Source of the DNA: Anaerofilum sp. An201
GTDB taxonomy: Bacteria; Bacillota; Clostridia; Oscillospirales; Ruminococcaceae
Assembly (NCBI RefSeq): GCF_002160015.1
Contig: NZ_NFJT01000012.1
Span: forward strand, 1 to 64,000
Length of the DNA stretch: 64,000 nt
Direction of reading: 5' to 3'
Shown here piece after piece: positions 36,148-44,741 of the stretch. The notes under the pieces were generated by a model, which saw nothing but the letters and a program-made list of their open reading frames with translations, had not been told where the DNA came from and ran no database searches. Position 1 is the first letter of the stretch. Every line of letters begins with the position of its first letter. The translations under genes and the position numbers were made by a program.

Positions 36148-36999
36148 ATGCGTATCGCTCTTGTCACCGATACCAACAGCGGGATCCCCGCCGACGAGGC
36201 CCGGCAACTGAACATCGAACTGCTGCCCATGCCGTTTTTCATCGACGGCAAGGTATACTACGAGGGCGTGGACCTGTCGGCTCCGGAATTCTACGAAGCA
36301 CAGGCCTCCGGCTGCAACATCACCACCTCGCAGCCGTCGCCCGGCGATGTGACCGCTCTGTGGGACCGCCTGCTGCAGGACCACGACGCGGTGGTGCACA
36401 TCCCGATGTCCAGCGGATTGAGCAATTCCTGCGCCACCGCCCAGATGCTGGCAATGGAATACGGCGGCCGGGTGCAGGTGGCCGATGTGCGCCGCATCTC
36501 GATGACCCAGCGGCAGGCAGCGCTGGACGCCCTGCGGCTGATCGAGCGCGGTCTGGACCCGGTGCAGGTGCGGGTGCGGCTGGAGGAAACCGCCCTGCGC
36601 AGCAGCATCTATGTGACCCCCGACACCCTCGTCTATCTGAAAAAGGGCGGGCGCATCACCCCTGCGGCGGCGGCGATCGGCAGCGTGCTGAATATCAAGC
36701 CGGTGCTGCAGATCCAGGGCGGCAAGATCGACGCCTTTGCCAAGGTGCGCGGGATGCGGCAGGCGGCGACCTGCATGCTGAACGCCCTGCACGACGATCT
36801 GAACGGACGGTTCGCCGGCAAAAAGGTGAAGATCATGGCGGCCTATTCCGGCAGCGACGAAGTGGGCGAGCGGTGGCTTGCCTGGATGCACGAGCAGTTC
36901 CCCGGCCAGGAGATCTGCGCCGCGCCGCTGTCGCTGAGCATCGCCTGTCACACCGGGCCGGGCGCCATCGGTCTGGGGTGCAGCGAGTACGAGGAATAA
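36148..36999 (+). CDS. DegV-family fatty-acid-binding protein
   Basis: 283 residues with VTDTNSGIPADEARQ, the TTSQPSPGD motif, the lipid-contact motif PMSSGLSNSCATAQML and the C-terminal SIACHTGPGAIGLG. DegV/FakB proteins bind a fatty acid and present it to the kinase FakA; no fakA is in this window. AAAGGAG is 10 bases before ATG 36148. Confidence 0.92.
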   Translation: MRIALVTDTNSGIPADEARQLNIELLPMPFFIDGKVYYEGVDLSAPEFYEAQASGCNITTSQPSPGDVTALWDRLLQDHDAVVHIPMSSGLSNSCATAQMLAMEYGGRVQVADVRRISMTQRQAALDALRLIERGLDPVQVRVRLEETALRSSIYVTPDTLVYLKKGGRITPAAAAIGSVLNIKPVLQIQGGKIDAFAKVRGMRQAATCMLNALHDDLNGRFAGKKVKIMAAYSGSDEVGERWLAWMHEQFPGQEICAAPLSLSIACHTGPGAIGLGCSEYEE

Positions 37000-37028
37000 G
37001 CGCGGACATCCGTTTTTTTACACAGAGC

Positions 37029-37058
37029 AAAGCGCCCGGCCGAGCGGTCGGGCGCTTT
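37029..37058. terminator. Bidirectional terminator
   Basis: Perfect stem AAAGCGCCCG / CGGGCGCTTT between degV and the Cys-rich gene. Confidence 0.85.
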
Positions 37059-37067
37059 TGCTTTGTG

Positions 37068-37397
37068 TCAGGAGCAGCCGTGGTGTGCCTGCCCATGTCT
37101 GTGCCGGCCGCCTGTGCGGGCCTGGCCGGGATAGTTGTCGCAGACGCCGTCGCCGTCGGCATCTGTGCAGGCATTTCGGCAGCCGGCGCCGCCCTGCCGC
37201 GCGGCACAATAGTCACAGATGCCGTCTGCGTTTTCATCGGTATAGGTTCCGCCGCACGGGCCTGTGCAGACCTTTGCCACAGCCGCCATATCCGGCGCGG
37301 CAGCCTCCTGTCCGCTGCTTCCCAGCGCCAGCACGCTGCCGGTTCCTGCACAGAGCACCAGCACCGCAGCGGCTGCACCGAGTATCTTCCGTTTCAT
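37068..37397 (-). CDS. Small secreted Cys/His-rich protein with DxDxDG calcium-type loops
   Basis: 109 residues: signal peptide (MKRKILGAAAAVLVLCAG..LA), then CTGPCGGTYTDENADGICDYC and CRNACTDADGDGVCDNYPG, and a His-rich end (GGRHRHGQAHHGCS). The two loops DENADGICD and DADGDGVCD look like the calcium loops of thrombospondin-type-3 and dockerin repeats, with cysteines that could bridge. The end could bind metal. AGGAGGGAG precedes ATG 37397. No family name known to me. Confidence 0.75.
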   Translation of the reverse strand: MKRKILGAAAAVLVLCAGTGSVLALGSSGQEAAAPDMAAVAKVCTGPCGGTYTDENADGICDYCAARQGGAGCRNACTDADGDGVCDNYPGQARTGGRHRHGQAHHGCS

Positions 37398-37485
37398 TGT
37401 TCTCCCTCCTAAAAGAAGTATACTCCTTTTGGAAGCTATACGCAATACAGCTTGGAACACCAGTCTCATCCATCCGCCGTACAGG

Positions 37486-38181
37486 TTATTTTTTCTGGGC
37501 CGAAACCTCCATCTGGGACCGCAGCATCTCCACCGCCCGCTTTTCCAACCGGCTGATATAGCTGCGGCTGACCCCCAGCACCGCCGCCACCTCGTTCTGT
37601 GTCATGGGAGGTTGGCCAGCCATCCCATACCGCAGCAGGATCACCTGCCGCTCTCTGCCCTGCAGCCGGTCCACAAGGCCGCGCAGGCGCTGCAGCTCTT
37701 CCCGCAGTTCCAGGTCTTCGTTCAGGACAAAGTTGTCCTGCAGAGTGTCCAGGATGGTGAGCGTCCCGCTGTCACGCCCCGCCTCCACCGGCTCCTGCAG
37801 CGAGATCAGGCCGGTATTTTTGCGCTCGGACCGAAAGTGCATCAGGATCTCGTTTTCTATACAGCGGGCCGCATAGGTGGCAAAGCGCGCCCCCTTTTTG
37901 TAGTCGAAGCTGTTCACCGCTTTGATGAGGCCGATCGTCCCTATGCTGATGAGGTCCTCCTGATCCGCCGGTGCGGAATAATATTTTTTGGCCACATGCG
38001 CCACCAGACGGAGATTGTGCCGGATCAGCAGTTCCTTGGCAGTCTGGTCGCCCGCCGCCAGACGCTCGAAGGCTTCGATCTCTCTGCGCGCCGGCAGCGG
38101 CTGCGGGAAGCTTGAGCTTTCCAGATGCAAGGCCAGATACAAAAAACGGACAGCCACCACACCAAAAATCGATGCAAGCAT
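37486..38181 (-). CDS. sigK: Sporulation sigma factor SigK (pro-sigma-K-like)
   Basis: 231 residues. Region 2 reads HNLRLVAHVAKKYYSAPADQEDLISIGTIGLIKAVNSF...ATYAARCIENEILMHFRSERK, which is specific to SigK/SigE, with the ARCIENEILMH block favouring SigK. Region 4 HTH is MTQNEVAAVLGVSRSYISRLEKRAV. About 20 hydrophobic N-terminal residues act as the pro-sequence removed late in sporulation. The gene is uninterrupted, so there is no skin-type element. ATG 38181 has GGGG 10 bases upstream; GTG 38184 is also possible. Confidence 0.88.
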   Translation of the reverse strand: MLASIFGVVAVRFLYLALHLESSSFPQPLPARREIEAFERLAAGDQTAKELLIRHNLRLVAHVAKKYYSAPADQEDLISIGTIGLIKAVNSFDYKKGARFATYAARCIENEILMHFRSERKNTGLISLQEPVEAGRDSGTLTILDTLQDNFVLNEDLELREELQRLRGLVDRLQGRERQVILLRYGMAGQPPMTQNEVAAVLGVSRSYISRLEKRAVEMLRSQMEVSAQKK

Positions 38182-38260
38182 CACAACTCATCCCCTTTTT
38201 GCCAATATACAACTACCCTATTCCCCTCTGCCTGCAAAAATGCCCAAATCCCCGCCTGTA

Positions 38261-38302
38261 CAAAAAACAAACGCCTGCCCCATCGGGACAGACGTTTGCT
38301 TG
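38261..38302 (-). terminator. Terminator of the pseudokinase gene
   Basis: Stem ACAAACGTCTGTCCC / GGGGCAGGCGTTTGT (38267-38299), then TTTTTG on the minus strand. Confidence 0.85.
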
Positions 38303-38315
38303 TATCTGTTTCGGT

Positions 38316-39941
38316 TCAGGCTTGCGGGTCCTGCGGCTCGGAACCCGGCTCCGGAGTGGCGGTGGGTTGCGGCGCTTCGCCGGCCACCCGCACGATGACG
38401 CTCTCGTCGGAGGTGACCTTGCCGTTTTCGGCAGGCACGGTCTCCACTACACAGTTGACAGGCTGGCTGCCGTCGTTCTCCACGATCTCCACCGAAATGT
38501 TCTGGATGCCGGCCTGGTTCAGGGCGGATTTTGCACCGTCCAGCGTATATCCGATCACGTTGGGCACGGTGAACTCCTCTTTGCCCTTGCTGACCACCAG
38601 ATGGATCGTGTTGTCGGAAGAAGCCGGCGTCTCACCCGCTTCGGGGTCCTGCGAGATGATGTAGCCTTCCTCCACCGTGTCGCTGTATTCCTGGGTGACC
38701 GAGAAATCGTACAGATTGGTGTATTGGGAATTGCGGGTGACGTCGGTGTATTTCTTGCCGACAAAGTTCGGCACGCCCTCCGTGACCTGCGAGGAGGCGG
38801 AGGAGGAGCTGGGCGCCGCCGAAGAAGAGGAGGGCTTGCCGCTTCCGCCGAAGATCACCACCAGCAGGATCAGCGCCAGAATCACACCTGCGGCCACAGT
38901 GCCGCCGATGATCCAGTACTGCTTGGGAATGCTGTTGCCGGACGCCGCGTCTTTGGGCTGGGAGCGGGCGAGCTCCCTGGCCTGCTCGGGGTCGGACAGG
39001 CCGCCCAGCAGCTCTGCAACGGTTTGCAGACGGCCGGAGGCATCCAGACGCATGGCGGCCTGCAGCACCGCCGAGAACTCCGCCGGGACCCCCGGCTGCA
39101 CCACGTGGGCGGGGCGCAGACTGTCGGAAATGCGGCGCTCGCCGGCCGGAGCGGGCTGCACGCCGGTGACCATGCGGTAGATCACGGCCGCAATGCCGTA
39201 CACGTCGGTGAAGCGGCCGGAGAACTCCGCGGCGGAATACTGCTCTGGGGCGGAATACCCATCGTACAGCTGGTGCTTCAGCTCGCCGCCCTCGGCGCGC
39301 AGGCCGCTGGTGGCAAATCCGCCCAGACGCGCCTCGCCGCGGGAGGTGATGCGGATGTTCTGCGGGCAGATGCCCTGATGGATCAGGCCGTGTCCGTGCA
39401 GCAGCGATACCGCTTCCAGCACCGGGCGCAGCAGGTTCAGCGTTTCCTGGGGAGAGAGCGGCGCCGACCGCTTGGCAAGATAATCGGCCAGCGTGATGCC
39501 GTCCATGTATTCCATCACACCGTACACGGTGCCGTTCTGCTCCAGCACGTCCCGCACCTGCACCAGGCCCGGCTGGCGCTGCAGGCCCTGCAGAGTGCGG
39601 TACAGCTCGGCAAAGTCCATCCGCGTGGTTTTGAACAGCACCTCGCTGCCCTTTTTGGGACCGACAGTCAGCACATCGCCGCCGTCGTCACACAGGGTGA
39701 CCGGACGGTACTCCTTGATGACCACGAACATGCGGGCCACGTTGTCCACGGCTTTGTAGGTCACGCCTTCGCCGTCGATCGAAAGATAGCTGCCGATGGT
39801 GTAGCGGCCGTCCAGCACCGTCCCCAGCGGCAGGGTGCCGGAAGGATTCTTGTTTTCCAGACTGGCGCCACAAAAAGGGCAGACCGTCTGCTGCCGCTCC
39901 ACACCAGACAGACAGAACGGGCAGATCATTTGCTCTTTCAC
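38316..39941 (-). CDS. Zinc-ribbon/kinase-fold/PASTA membrane protein, predicted pseudokinase
   Basis: 541 residues: an N-terminal zinc ribbon (CPFC at 7-10 and 21-24), a protein-kinase fold (about 40-300), a TM span (about 345-368), and two extracellular PASTA-like repeats. The ATP lysine is present (VVIKEYRP, K76), but HRD is replaced by HQG (188-190) and DFG by GFA (208-210), so both catalytic aspartates are missing. PASTA domains bind wall muropeptides. The start GTG 39941 has GAGGTGG 8 bases upstream. It probably senses the cell wall and signals without phosphorylation. Confidence 0.87.
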   Translation of the reverse strand: MKEQMICPFCLSGVERQQTVCPFCGASLENKNPSGTLPLGTVLDGRYTIGSYLSIDGEGVTYKAVDNVARMFVVIKEYRPVTLCDDGGDVLTVGPKKGSEVLFKTTRMDFAELYRTLQGLQRQPGLVQVRDVLEQNGTVYGVMEYMDGITLADYLAKRSAPLSPQETLNLLRPVLEAVSLLHGHGLIHQGICPQNIRITSRGEARLGGFATSGLRAEGGELKHQLYDGYSAPEQYSAAEFSGRFTDVYGIAAVIYRMVTGVQPAPAGERRISDSLRPAHVVQPGVPAEFSAVLQAAMRLDASGRLQTVAELLGGLSDPEQARELARSQPKDAASGNSIPKQYWIIGGTVAAGVILALILLVVIFGGSGKPSSSSAAPSSSSASSQVTEGVPNFVGKKYTDVTRNSQYTNLYDFSVTQEYSDTVEEGYIISQDPEAGETPASSDNTIHLVVSKGKEEFTVPNVIGYTLDGAKSALNQAGIQNISVEIVENDGSQPVNCVVETVPAENGKVTSDESVIVRVAGEAPQPTATPEPGSEPQDPQA

Positions 39942-40096
39942 GAATTTTTCCACCTCATATTCTCATCGCATCGCCGCACACGCGGCGACACGGCCGCCCG
40001 CCTGCACACGCCTGCATCGCAAAGATTTCCGGTGCGGAATGCGGGAGACCGAACAGTTAAAATTTGGAAATGGGAATTATGGCTATAACTTTTAAA

Positions 40097-40125
40097 AGTA
40101 TACCACGATGCCAATTTCAAGTCAA
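40097..40125 (-). promoter_or_regulatory. Promoter of the pseudokinase gene
   Basis: TTGACT (40120-40125), a 17-base spacer and TATACT (40097-40102, extended by TGG) on the minus strand. Confidence 0.75.
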
Positions 40126-40146
40126 CAGAGCAGCCCGGCTGTTTCG

Positions 40147-40175
40147 TTGACTTCTCCCGGTCTTTCTGCTATTCT
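40147..40175 (+). promoter_or_regulatory. Promoter of the GNAT gene at 40210
   Basis: TTGACT (40147-40152), a 17-base spacer and TATTCT (40170-40175), divergent from the pseudokinase promoter. Confidence 0.65.
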
Positions 40176-40209
40176 CAACATATAAGCAGAAGGACAGGAG
40201 GCAGCTGCT

Positions 40210-40674
40210 ATGGAATTGATTTTTCAGCCGTTGACGCAGATCCATGCACTGGAAATTGCAAACGAGTGGAAATATGCCGGTATCTATTCTTTTTATGATA
40301 TGACCGCCGATGCGGAGGACTACGAAGAATTTATAGATGAAACCCGGAGAAATCAAAACGACCACTACGAAGTTTTGGAAAACGACGAATTGATCGGATT
40401 TTTTTGTGTGATCCGGGAAAATCTGTCGATCGAGATTGGCCTTGGCATGAGACCGGACATCTGCGGCAAAGGCAGAGGGAAGCAATTTGTCGGGCAAATT
40501 TGCGATTTTCTGGAGCGCACGTATACATTTGACAAACTCATCATGAATGTGGCGACCTTCAATCAAAGGGCCATAAACGTATATCGTTCATGCGGCTTCA
40601 AGGACCTTGAAATCACAAGGCGCAATTCCAACGGCGGAGTATACGAATTTTTAACTTTGGTGAAACAGGCCTGA
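40210..40674 (+). CDS. GNAT N-acetyltransferase, AT-richer than its neighbours
   Basis: 154 residues with GLGMRPDICGKGRGKQFVGQI as the acetyl-CoA loop and FNQRAINVYRSCGFKDLEI. ACAGGAGG precedes the ATG. Codon use is clearly more A/T-ending than in the flanking host genes, suggesting transfer from another Firmicute. It is a single gene with its own promoter and terminator. Substrate unknown. Confidence 0.88.
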   Translation: MELIFQPLTQIHALEIANEWKYAGIYSFYDMTADAEDYEEFIDETRRNQNDHYEVLENDELIGFFCVIRENLSIEIGLGMRPDICGKGRGKQFVGQICDFLERTYTFDKLIMNVATFNQRAINVYRSCGFKDLEITRRNSNGGVYEFLTLVKQA

Positions 40675-40698
40675 ATCCCCCTTGCATGCACCGATGCG

Positions 40699-40736
40699 GC
40701 AAACAGCCCCAAAACATTTGTTTTGGGGCTGTTTGC
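40699..40736 (+). terminator. Terminator of the GNAT gene, perfect palindrome
   Basis: Perfect inverted repeat with arms GCAAACAGCCCCAAAACA (40699-40716) and its complement (40719-40736). Confidence 0.75.
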
Positions 40737-40756
40737 ATACGCAGCACCGCGAACTT

Positions 40757-40800
40757 GACAAAAAGCCCGCACAGGAGAGCAGCTGCTCTCCCGCGCGGGC
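40757..40800 (-). terminator. Terminator of pheST
   Basis: Stem GCCCGC-CAGGAGAGC / GCTCTCC-GCGGGC (40765-40800) followed on the minus strand by TTTTTGTC. Confidence 0.85.
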
Positions 40801-40825
40801 GGGAACGTGCGCGGAGCGTTTCGGG

Positions 40826-43267
40826 TCAGCGCACGTCGATGTTCAGTTTGTGCTTGAGGTTGCCCAGGATCTTGTTCATGAAGCGGTCGAGATCCTTGGG
40901 GGTCAGGGCCTTGTCAGTGGGGACGAAGGAGATCTTGAAGGCCATGCTCTTCCTGCCTTCGCCCACCTGCTCGCCGCGGTAGACGTCGAACAGCTCCACG
41001 TCGCCCACCTGCTTGCAGGCCTTGCGGATCTCGTCGGTGAGGGTGCCGCAGGGCATCTCCTCACCCACCACCAGCGCCAGGTCGCGGGTGACGGTGGCGA
41101 ACTCGGAAATGGGCCGGTAGCGCATGCCTTCCGGCAGCAGGGTGCACAGGGCAGCCCAGTCGATCTCGCCCAGGAAGATCTTGTGGTTGGCCTTGCTGTC
41201 TTTGGGCAGCTTCAGCTCGGCGGTGACCTCGTTGGCCAGCTTGCCGAACACGCCCACCTTTTTGCCGCCGCACAGGATATTGGCGGCAATGCCGGGATGC
41301 AGCCAGGCGACGTCCTCGGCGCGGGTGTACTCGAACTGCACGCCGAACGCCTCGCCCAGCGCCTCCACGGTGCCCTTCACGGTGAAGAAGTCCTCCTCGT
41401 CGCCGAAGGCCGCGAAGCCCAGGTGCGGGATCTCGTCGGGCAGCTCGGTGACCGGCTGCTGGCGGGGCACATAGATGTTGGACAGCTCAAAGAGGCGGCC
41501 GGCGCTGTTGCCGCGCTTGAGGTTCTCCACCACCGTGTTCAGCATCGACGGCGCCAGCAGCGGGCGCATGATGGTGAGGTTGGAGGTGATGGGGTTCAGC
41601 AGGCGGATGACGTTCCGCTCGGGAGCGTCGGCGGGCAGGTGCAGGGCGTCCAGATCGGCGTCGGCATAGAAAGCCAGCGTCGAGATCTCGTTGTAGCCCT
41701 GGCTGCACATGCTGCGCTTCAGCTTGGCGCGGCGCTGCTGCTGCGGGTTCAGGCCGCCGTTGGTGACGCTGGAATCGGACAGGAAGGTGGGTACGATGTG
41801 CTCGTAGCCGTACTCGCGGATGACCTCCTCGGCCAGGTCCGGCTCGCCGATCTCGATGTCCTCGCGCCAGCGGGGGGCCACCACATGCAGGCAGTCGCCC
41901 TCCTGCTCCACCTCGAACTGCAGGCGGCGCAGGATGTCCAGAATGTCCTCGGCGGGGACGTCGATGCCCAAAATGCGGTTGATGCCGCGGATGCTGGCGT
42001 CGAAGCGCTTGCCGGTGCGGGGGGCGCCGGCGCTGACGTCGAAGGCGCTGGCGGTGACTTCGCCGCAGCCCAGCTCCTCGATCAGGTGCAGCGCGCGCGC
42101 CATGCCCAGCTCGCAGGTGTATTCCGAGATGCCCTTCTCGTAGTGGCTGGAGGAATCGGTGCTCTGGCCCAGGCTGCGGGAGGTCTTGCGGATGTTGTCG
42201 CGCATGAACTTGGCAGACTCGAACAGCAGCTGGGTGGTGTTCGGGGTGATCTCGCTGTTCAGGCCGCCCATGATGCCGGCCAGCGCCACCGGCTTCGCGC
42301 CGTCGCAGATGACCAGGTTGCTGGGATTCAGGGCGAACTCCTTGCCGTCCAGCGTGACGATGCTCTCGCCGTCACGGGCGCGGCGGACGATGATGCGGGT
42401 GCTTTCCAGCGTGCTCATGTCGAAAGCGTGCATCGGCTGGCCGATCTCCAGCATCACGTAGTTGGTGATGTCCACCACGTTGCTGATGCTGCGCAGGCCG
42501 CACAGCGCCAGGTGGCGGCGCATCCAGCGGGGGGACTGGCCGGGGGTGATGTTGCGCACGCCGTGGCCCAGATAGCGGGGGCAGAGGTCGGGCGCTTCCA
42601 CCGTGATGTCCAGGCCGGGATAGACGAACTCGCTGGCGGTGTAGTTGGTGGCGGGCATCTTGAGCGGCTTGTTCAGCACGGCGGCCACCTCGCGGGCAAT
42701 GCCCAGCACCGACTGGCAGTCGGCGCGGTTGGCGGTGACCGAGATGTCGAAGATGCAGTCGTCCAGGCCCACCAGCGGCTTGATGTCGGTGCCCACAGGG
42801 GCGTCCTCGGGCAAAACCAGCAGGCCGAAATAATCGGCGCCGGGGTACAGGTCGTCGTTCAGGCCCAGCTCGGTGCCGCTGCACAGCATGCCGAAGCTGT
42901 CGTAGCCGCGCAGCTTGCCTTTCTTGATGGTGGCCACTCCCTCCACCGTCTTGTGGTCCCTGCCGGTGGCCAGCACGGTGGCGCCGGGCAGCGCACAGGG
43001 ATATTTGCCGCCTGCACGCACATTGTCGGCGCCGCAGCAGATCTGCAGCAGCTCGCCGGTGCCGGCGTCCACTTTGCACACGGACAGGTGGGTGTCGGGG
43101 ATCTTCTCGCACTCCACCACAAGGCCCACCACCACATTGGTGATGTCGCGGCCGATGTCGACCCGCTCCTCCACTTCAAAACCGCAGCTGAACAGCTTTT
43201 CTTCCAGTTCCTGCGGGGTGACGTCGATGTCTACATATTCCTTCAGCCAGCTGAATGGTACTTTCAT
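40826..43267 (-). CDS. pheT: Phenylalanine-tRNA ligase beta subunit
   Basis: 813 residues, full length. Parts in order: N-terminal MKVPFSWLKEYVDIDVTPQEL, EMAP-type tRNA-binding domain (LSVCKVDAGTGELLQICCGADN), the B3/B4 editing region, the B5 domain, and a C-terminal FDX-ACB domain (ISEFATVTRDLALVV...). TAAGGAGG precedes the ATG. It follows pheS by 12 bases. Confidence 0.97.
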   Translation of the reverse strand: MKVPFSWLKEYVDIDVTPQELEEKLFSCGFEVEERVDIGRDITNVVVGLVVECEKIPDTHLSVCKVDAGTGELLQICCGADNVRAGGKYPCALPGATVLATGRDHKTVEGVATIKKGKLRGYDSFGMLCSGTELGLNDDLYPGADYFGLLVLPEDAPVGTDIKPLVGLDDCIFDISVTANRADCQSVLGIAREVAAVLNKPLKMPATNYTASEFVYPGLDITVEAPDLCPRYLGHGVRNITPGQSPRWMRRHLALCGLRSISNVVDITNYVMLEIGQPMHAFDMSTLESTRIIVRRARDGESIVTLDGKEFALNPSNLVICDGAKPVALAGIMGGLNSEITPNTTQLLFESAKFMRDNIRKTSRSLGQSTDSSSHYEKGISEYTCELGMARALHLIEELGCGEVTASAFDVSAGAPRTGKRFDASIRGINRILGIDVPAEDILDILRRLQFEVEQEGDCLHVVAPRWREDIEIGEPDLAEEVIREYGYEHIVPTFLSDSSVTNGGLNPQQQRRAKLKRSMCSQGYNEISTLAFYADADLDALHLPADAPERNVIRLLNPITSNLTIMRPLLAPSMLNTVVENLKRGNSAGRLFELSNIYVPRQQPVTELPDEIPHLGFAAFGDEEDFFTVKGTVEALGEAFGVQFEYTRAEDVAWLHPGIAANILCGGKKVGVFGKLANEVTAELKLPKDSKANHKIFLGEIDWAALCTLLPEGMRYRPISEFATVTRDLALVVGEEMPCGTLTDEIRKACKQVGDVELFDVYRGEQVGEGRKSMAFKISFVPTDKALTPKDLDRFMNKILGNLKHKLNIDVR

Positions 43268-43279
43268 GGTTCTGCCTCC

Positions 43280-44302
43280 TTAATCCTTGAACTGCTTCAG
43301 GAAACGCAGATCGTTCTCATAAAGCAGGCCGATGTTGTTGATGCCGTATTTCAGCATGGCGATGCGCTCGATGCCGATGCCAAAGGCAAGGCCGGAGTAC
43401 TCGTTCGGGTCGATGCCGCAGTTCTCCAGCACCTTGTGGTGCACGATGCCGCCGCCCAGCACCTCGATCCAGCCGGTGCCCTTGCACAGACCGCATCCCT
43501 TGCCGCCGCACTCGAAGCAGCTCACGTCCACCTCGACGCTGGGCTCGGTGAACGGGAAGTAGCTGGGGCGCAGGCGGGTCTTCACCCCGTCGCCGAAGAT
43601 CTTCTTCACGAACTGGTCCAGCATGCCCTGCAGGTCGCACAGGGTGATCTTTTTATCCACCACAAGGCCCTCCATCTGGTGGAACATGGGCGAGTGGGTG
43701 GCGTCGCTGTCCGAGCGGAACACGCGGCCCGGCACCAGCACCTTGATGGGGGGCTTTTCGGCGTCCATCACGCGGATCTGGCCGGGGCTGGTGTGGGTGC
43801 GCAGCACGATGTCCTCCGCCACATAGAAGGTGTCCTGCATGTCGCGGGCGGGATGGTTTTTGGCCACGTTCAGGCGGGTGAAGTTGTGGTCGTCGTCCTC
43901 GATCTCGGGGCCTTCGTAGATCTCAAAGCCCATGCCGGCAAACACGTCGATCATCTGATCCTTGACGATGGTGATGGGATGCAGCGAACCCACCGGGCGC
44001 TTCACCGCCGGCATGGTGATGTCCACCTGCTCGCTCTGGTTGCGGGCGGCCAGCTCCTGCTTGTCCATCTCCTCGCGCACCTGCTGGTAGCGCTCCTCGG
44101 CATACACCTTGAACTGGTTGATGACTTTGCCCATCGCCGGACGGTCTTCCTTGGCCACCGCGCCCAGCTCTTTCATCAGGCCGGCAATGCTGCCCTTTTT
44201 GCCCAGATAGCTCTGCCAGAACGCGGCCAGCTCTTCCTGAGAATGCACAGCGGCCAGCGCTGCTTCCATCTGCTCGCGCAGAGCATTGATCTTTGCTTCC
44301 AT
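43280..44302 (-). CDS. pheS: Phenylalanine-tRNA ligase alpha subunit
   Basis: 340 residues with class II motifs: [34 protein letters not shown], the zinc-like [24 protein letters not shown] and [25 protein letters not shown] precedes the ATG. Translation follows a T-box leader. Confidence 0.97.
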   Translation of the reverse strand: MEAKINALREQMEAALAAVHSQEELAAFWQSYLGKKGSIAGLMKELGAVAKEDRPAMGKVINQFKVYAEERYQQVREEMDKQELAARNQSEQVDITMPAVKRPVGSLHPITIVKDQMIDVFAGMGFEIYEGPEIEDDDHNFTRLNVAKNHPARDMQDTFYVAEDIVLRTHTSPGQIRVMDAEKPPIKVLVPGRVFRSDSDATHSPMFHQMEGLVVDKKITLCDLQGMLDQFVKKIFGDGVKTRLRPSYFPFTEPSVEVDVSCFECGGKGCGLCKGTGWIEVLGGGIVHHKVLENCGIDPNEYSGLAFGIGIERIAMLKYGINNIGLLYENDLRFLKQFKD

Positions 44303-44329
44303 AATGCACCTCTTGTAGATAAAAAAATA

Positions 44330-44577
44330 ACAGCCTCATCCCGCAACGGGACGAAGCTGTACACTCCGTGGTACCACCCATATTCCGCCGCAGAGCGCGG
44401 CGGCACTTTTGCGCCGGTAACGGGGCGAACCGTCCTGCACTACTGAGGCCCAAAGGCCCGTTGGCACAGGCTGCTCCGGAGGGAATCTGCACGGGTTCTG
44501 TTCGGAAGGCCTTTCAGCCGGTGAGCCTTCTCTCTGTGCCCAGAGGGCCTGTGCGCTGTCTCCATCGACGCATTTTA
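44330..44577 (-). promoter_or_regulatory. T-box leader controlling pheST
   Basis: The T-box bulge motif GGGTGGTACCACGG (44366-44379, minus-strand reading) pairs with the 3' end of uncharged tRNA. A terminator stem ACAGCTTCGTCCCG / CGGGATGAGGCTGT (44332-44362) with TATTTTTTT follows. Upstream, CACAGGC / GCCTGTG closes stem I; a TTC near its 3' side (44483-44485) is the likely Phe specifier. Uncharged tRNA-Phe would favour the antiterminator and raise PheST. Confidence 0.9.
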
Positions 44578-44583
44578 TCTGAT

Positions 44584-44612
44584 AGTATACCCTGCAAAAA
44601 ATGATCTGTCAA
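44584..44612 (-). promoter_or_regulatory. Promoter of the pheST T-box transcript
   Basis: Consensus TTGACA (44607-44612), a 17-base spacer and TATACT (44584-44589) on the minus strand. Confidence 0.85.
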
Positions 44613-44630
44613 GTAGAAACCGGCCGAATC

Positions 44631-44659
44631 TGGACATCCCGCCCGCGGCGCGATATAAT
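44631..44659 (+). promoter_or_regulatory. Promoter of the flavodoxin/ferredoxin gene
   Basis: TGGACA (44631-44636), a 17-base spacer and TATAAT (44654-44659), divergent from the pheST promoter. Confidence 0.65.
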
Positions 44660-44741
44660 GGACCTGCACCGCGGCGGCCCGTCCCGGGCGCCTGCGCGGG
44701 CGTTTCCATCTCTGTACAACATGCGAAGGGAGATCGTATTG

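Noticed and set aside
40682-44446. A 1,254-codon plus-strand open frame
   Set aside because: It is the complement of pheT and pheS, which match their families over full length; the plus-strand product is Ala/Gly/His-rich without domains.
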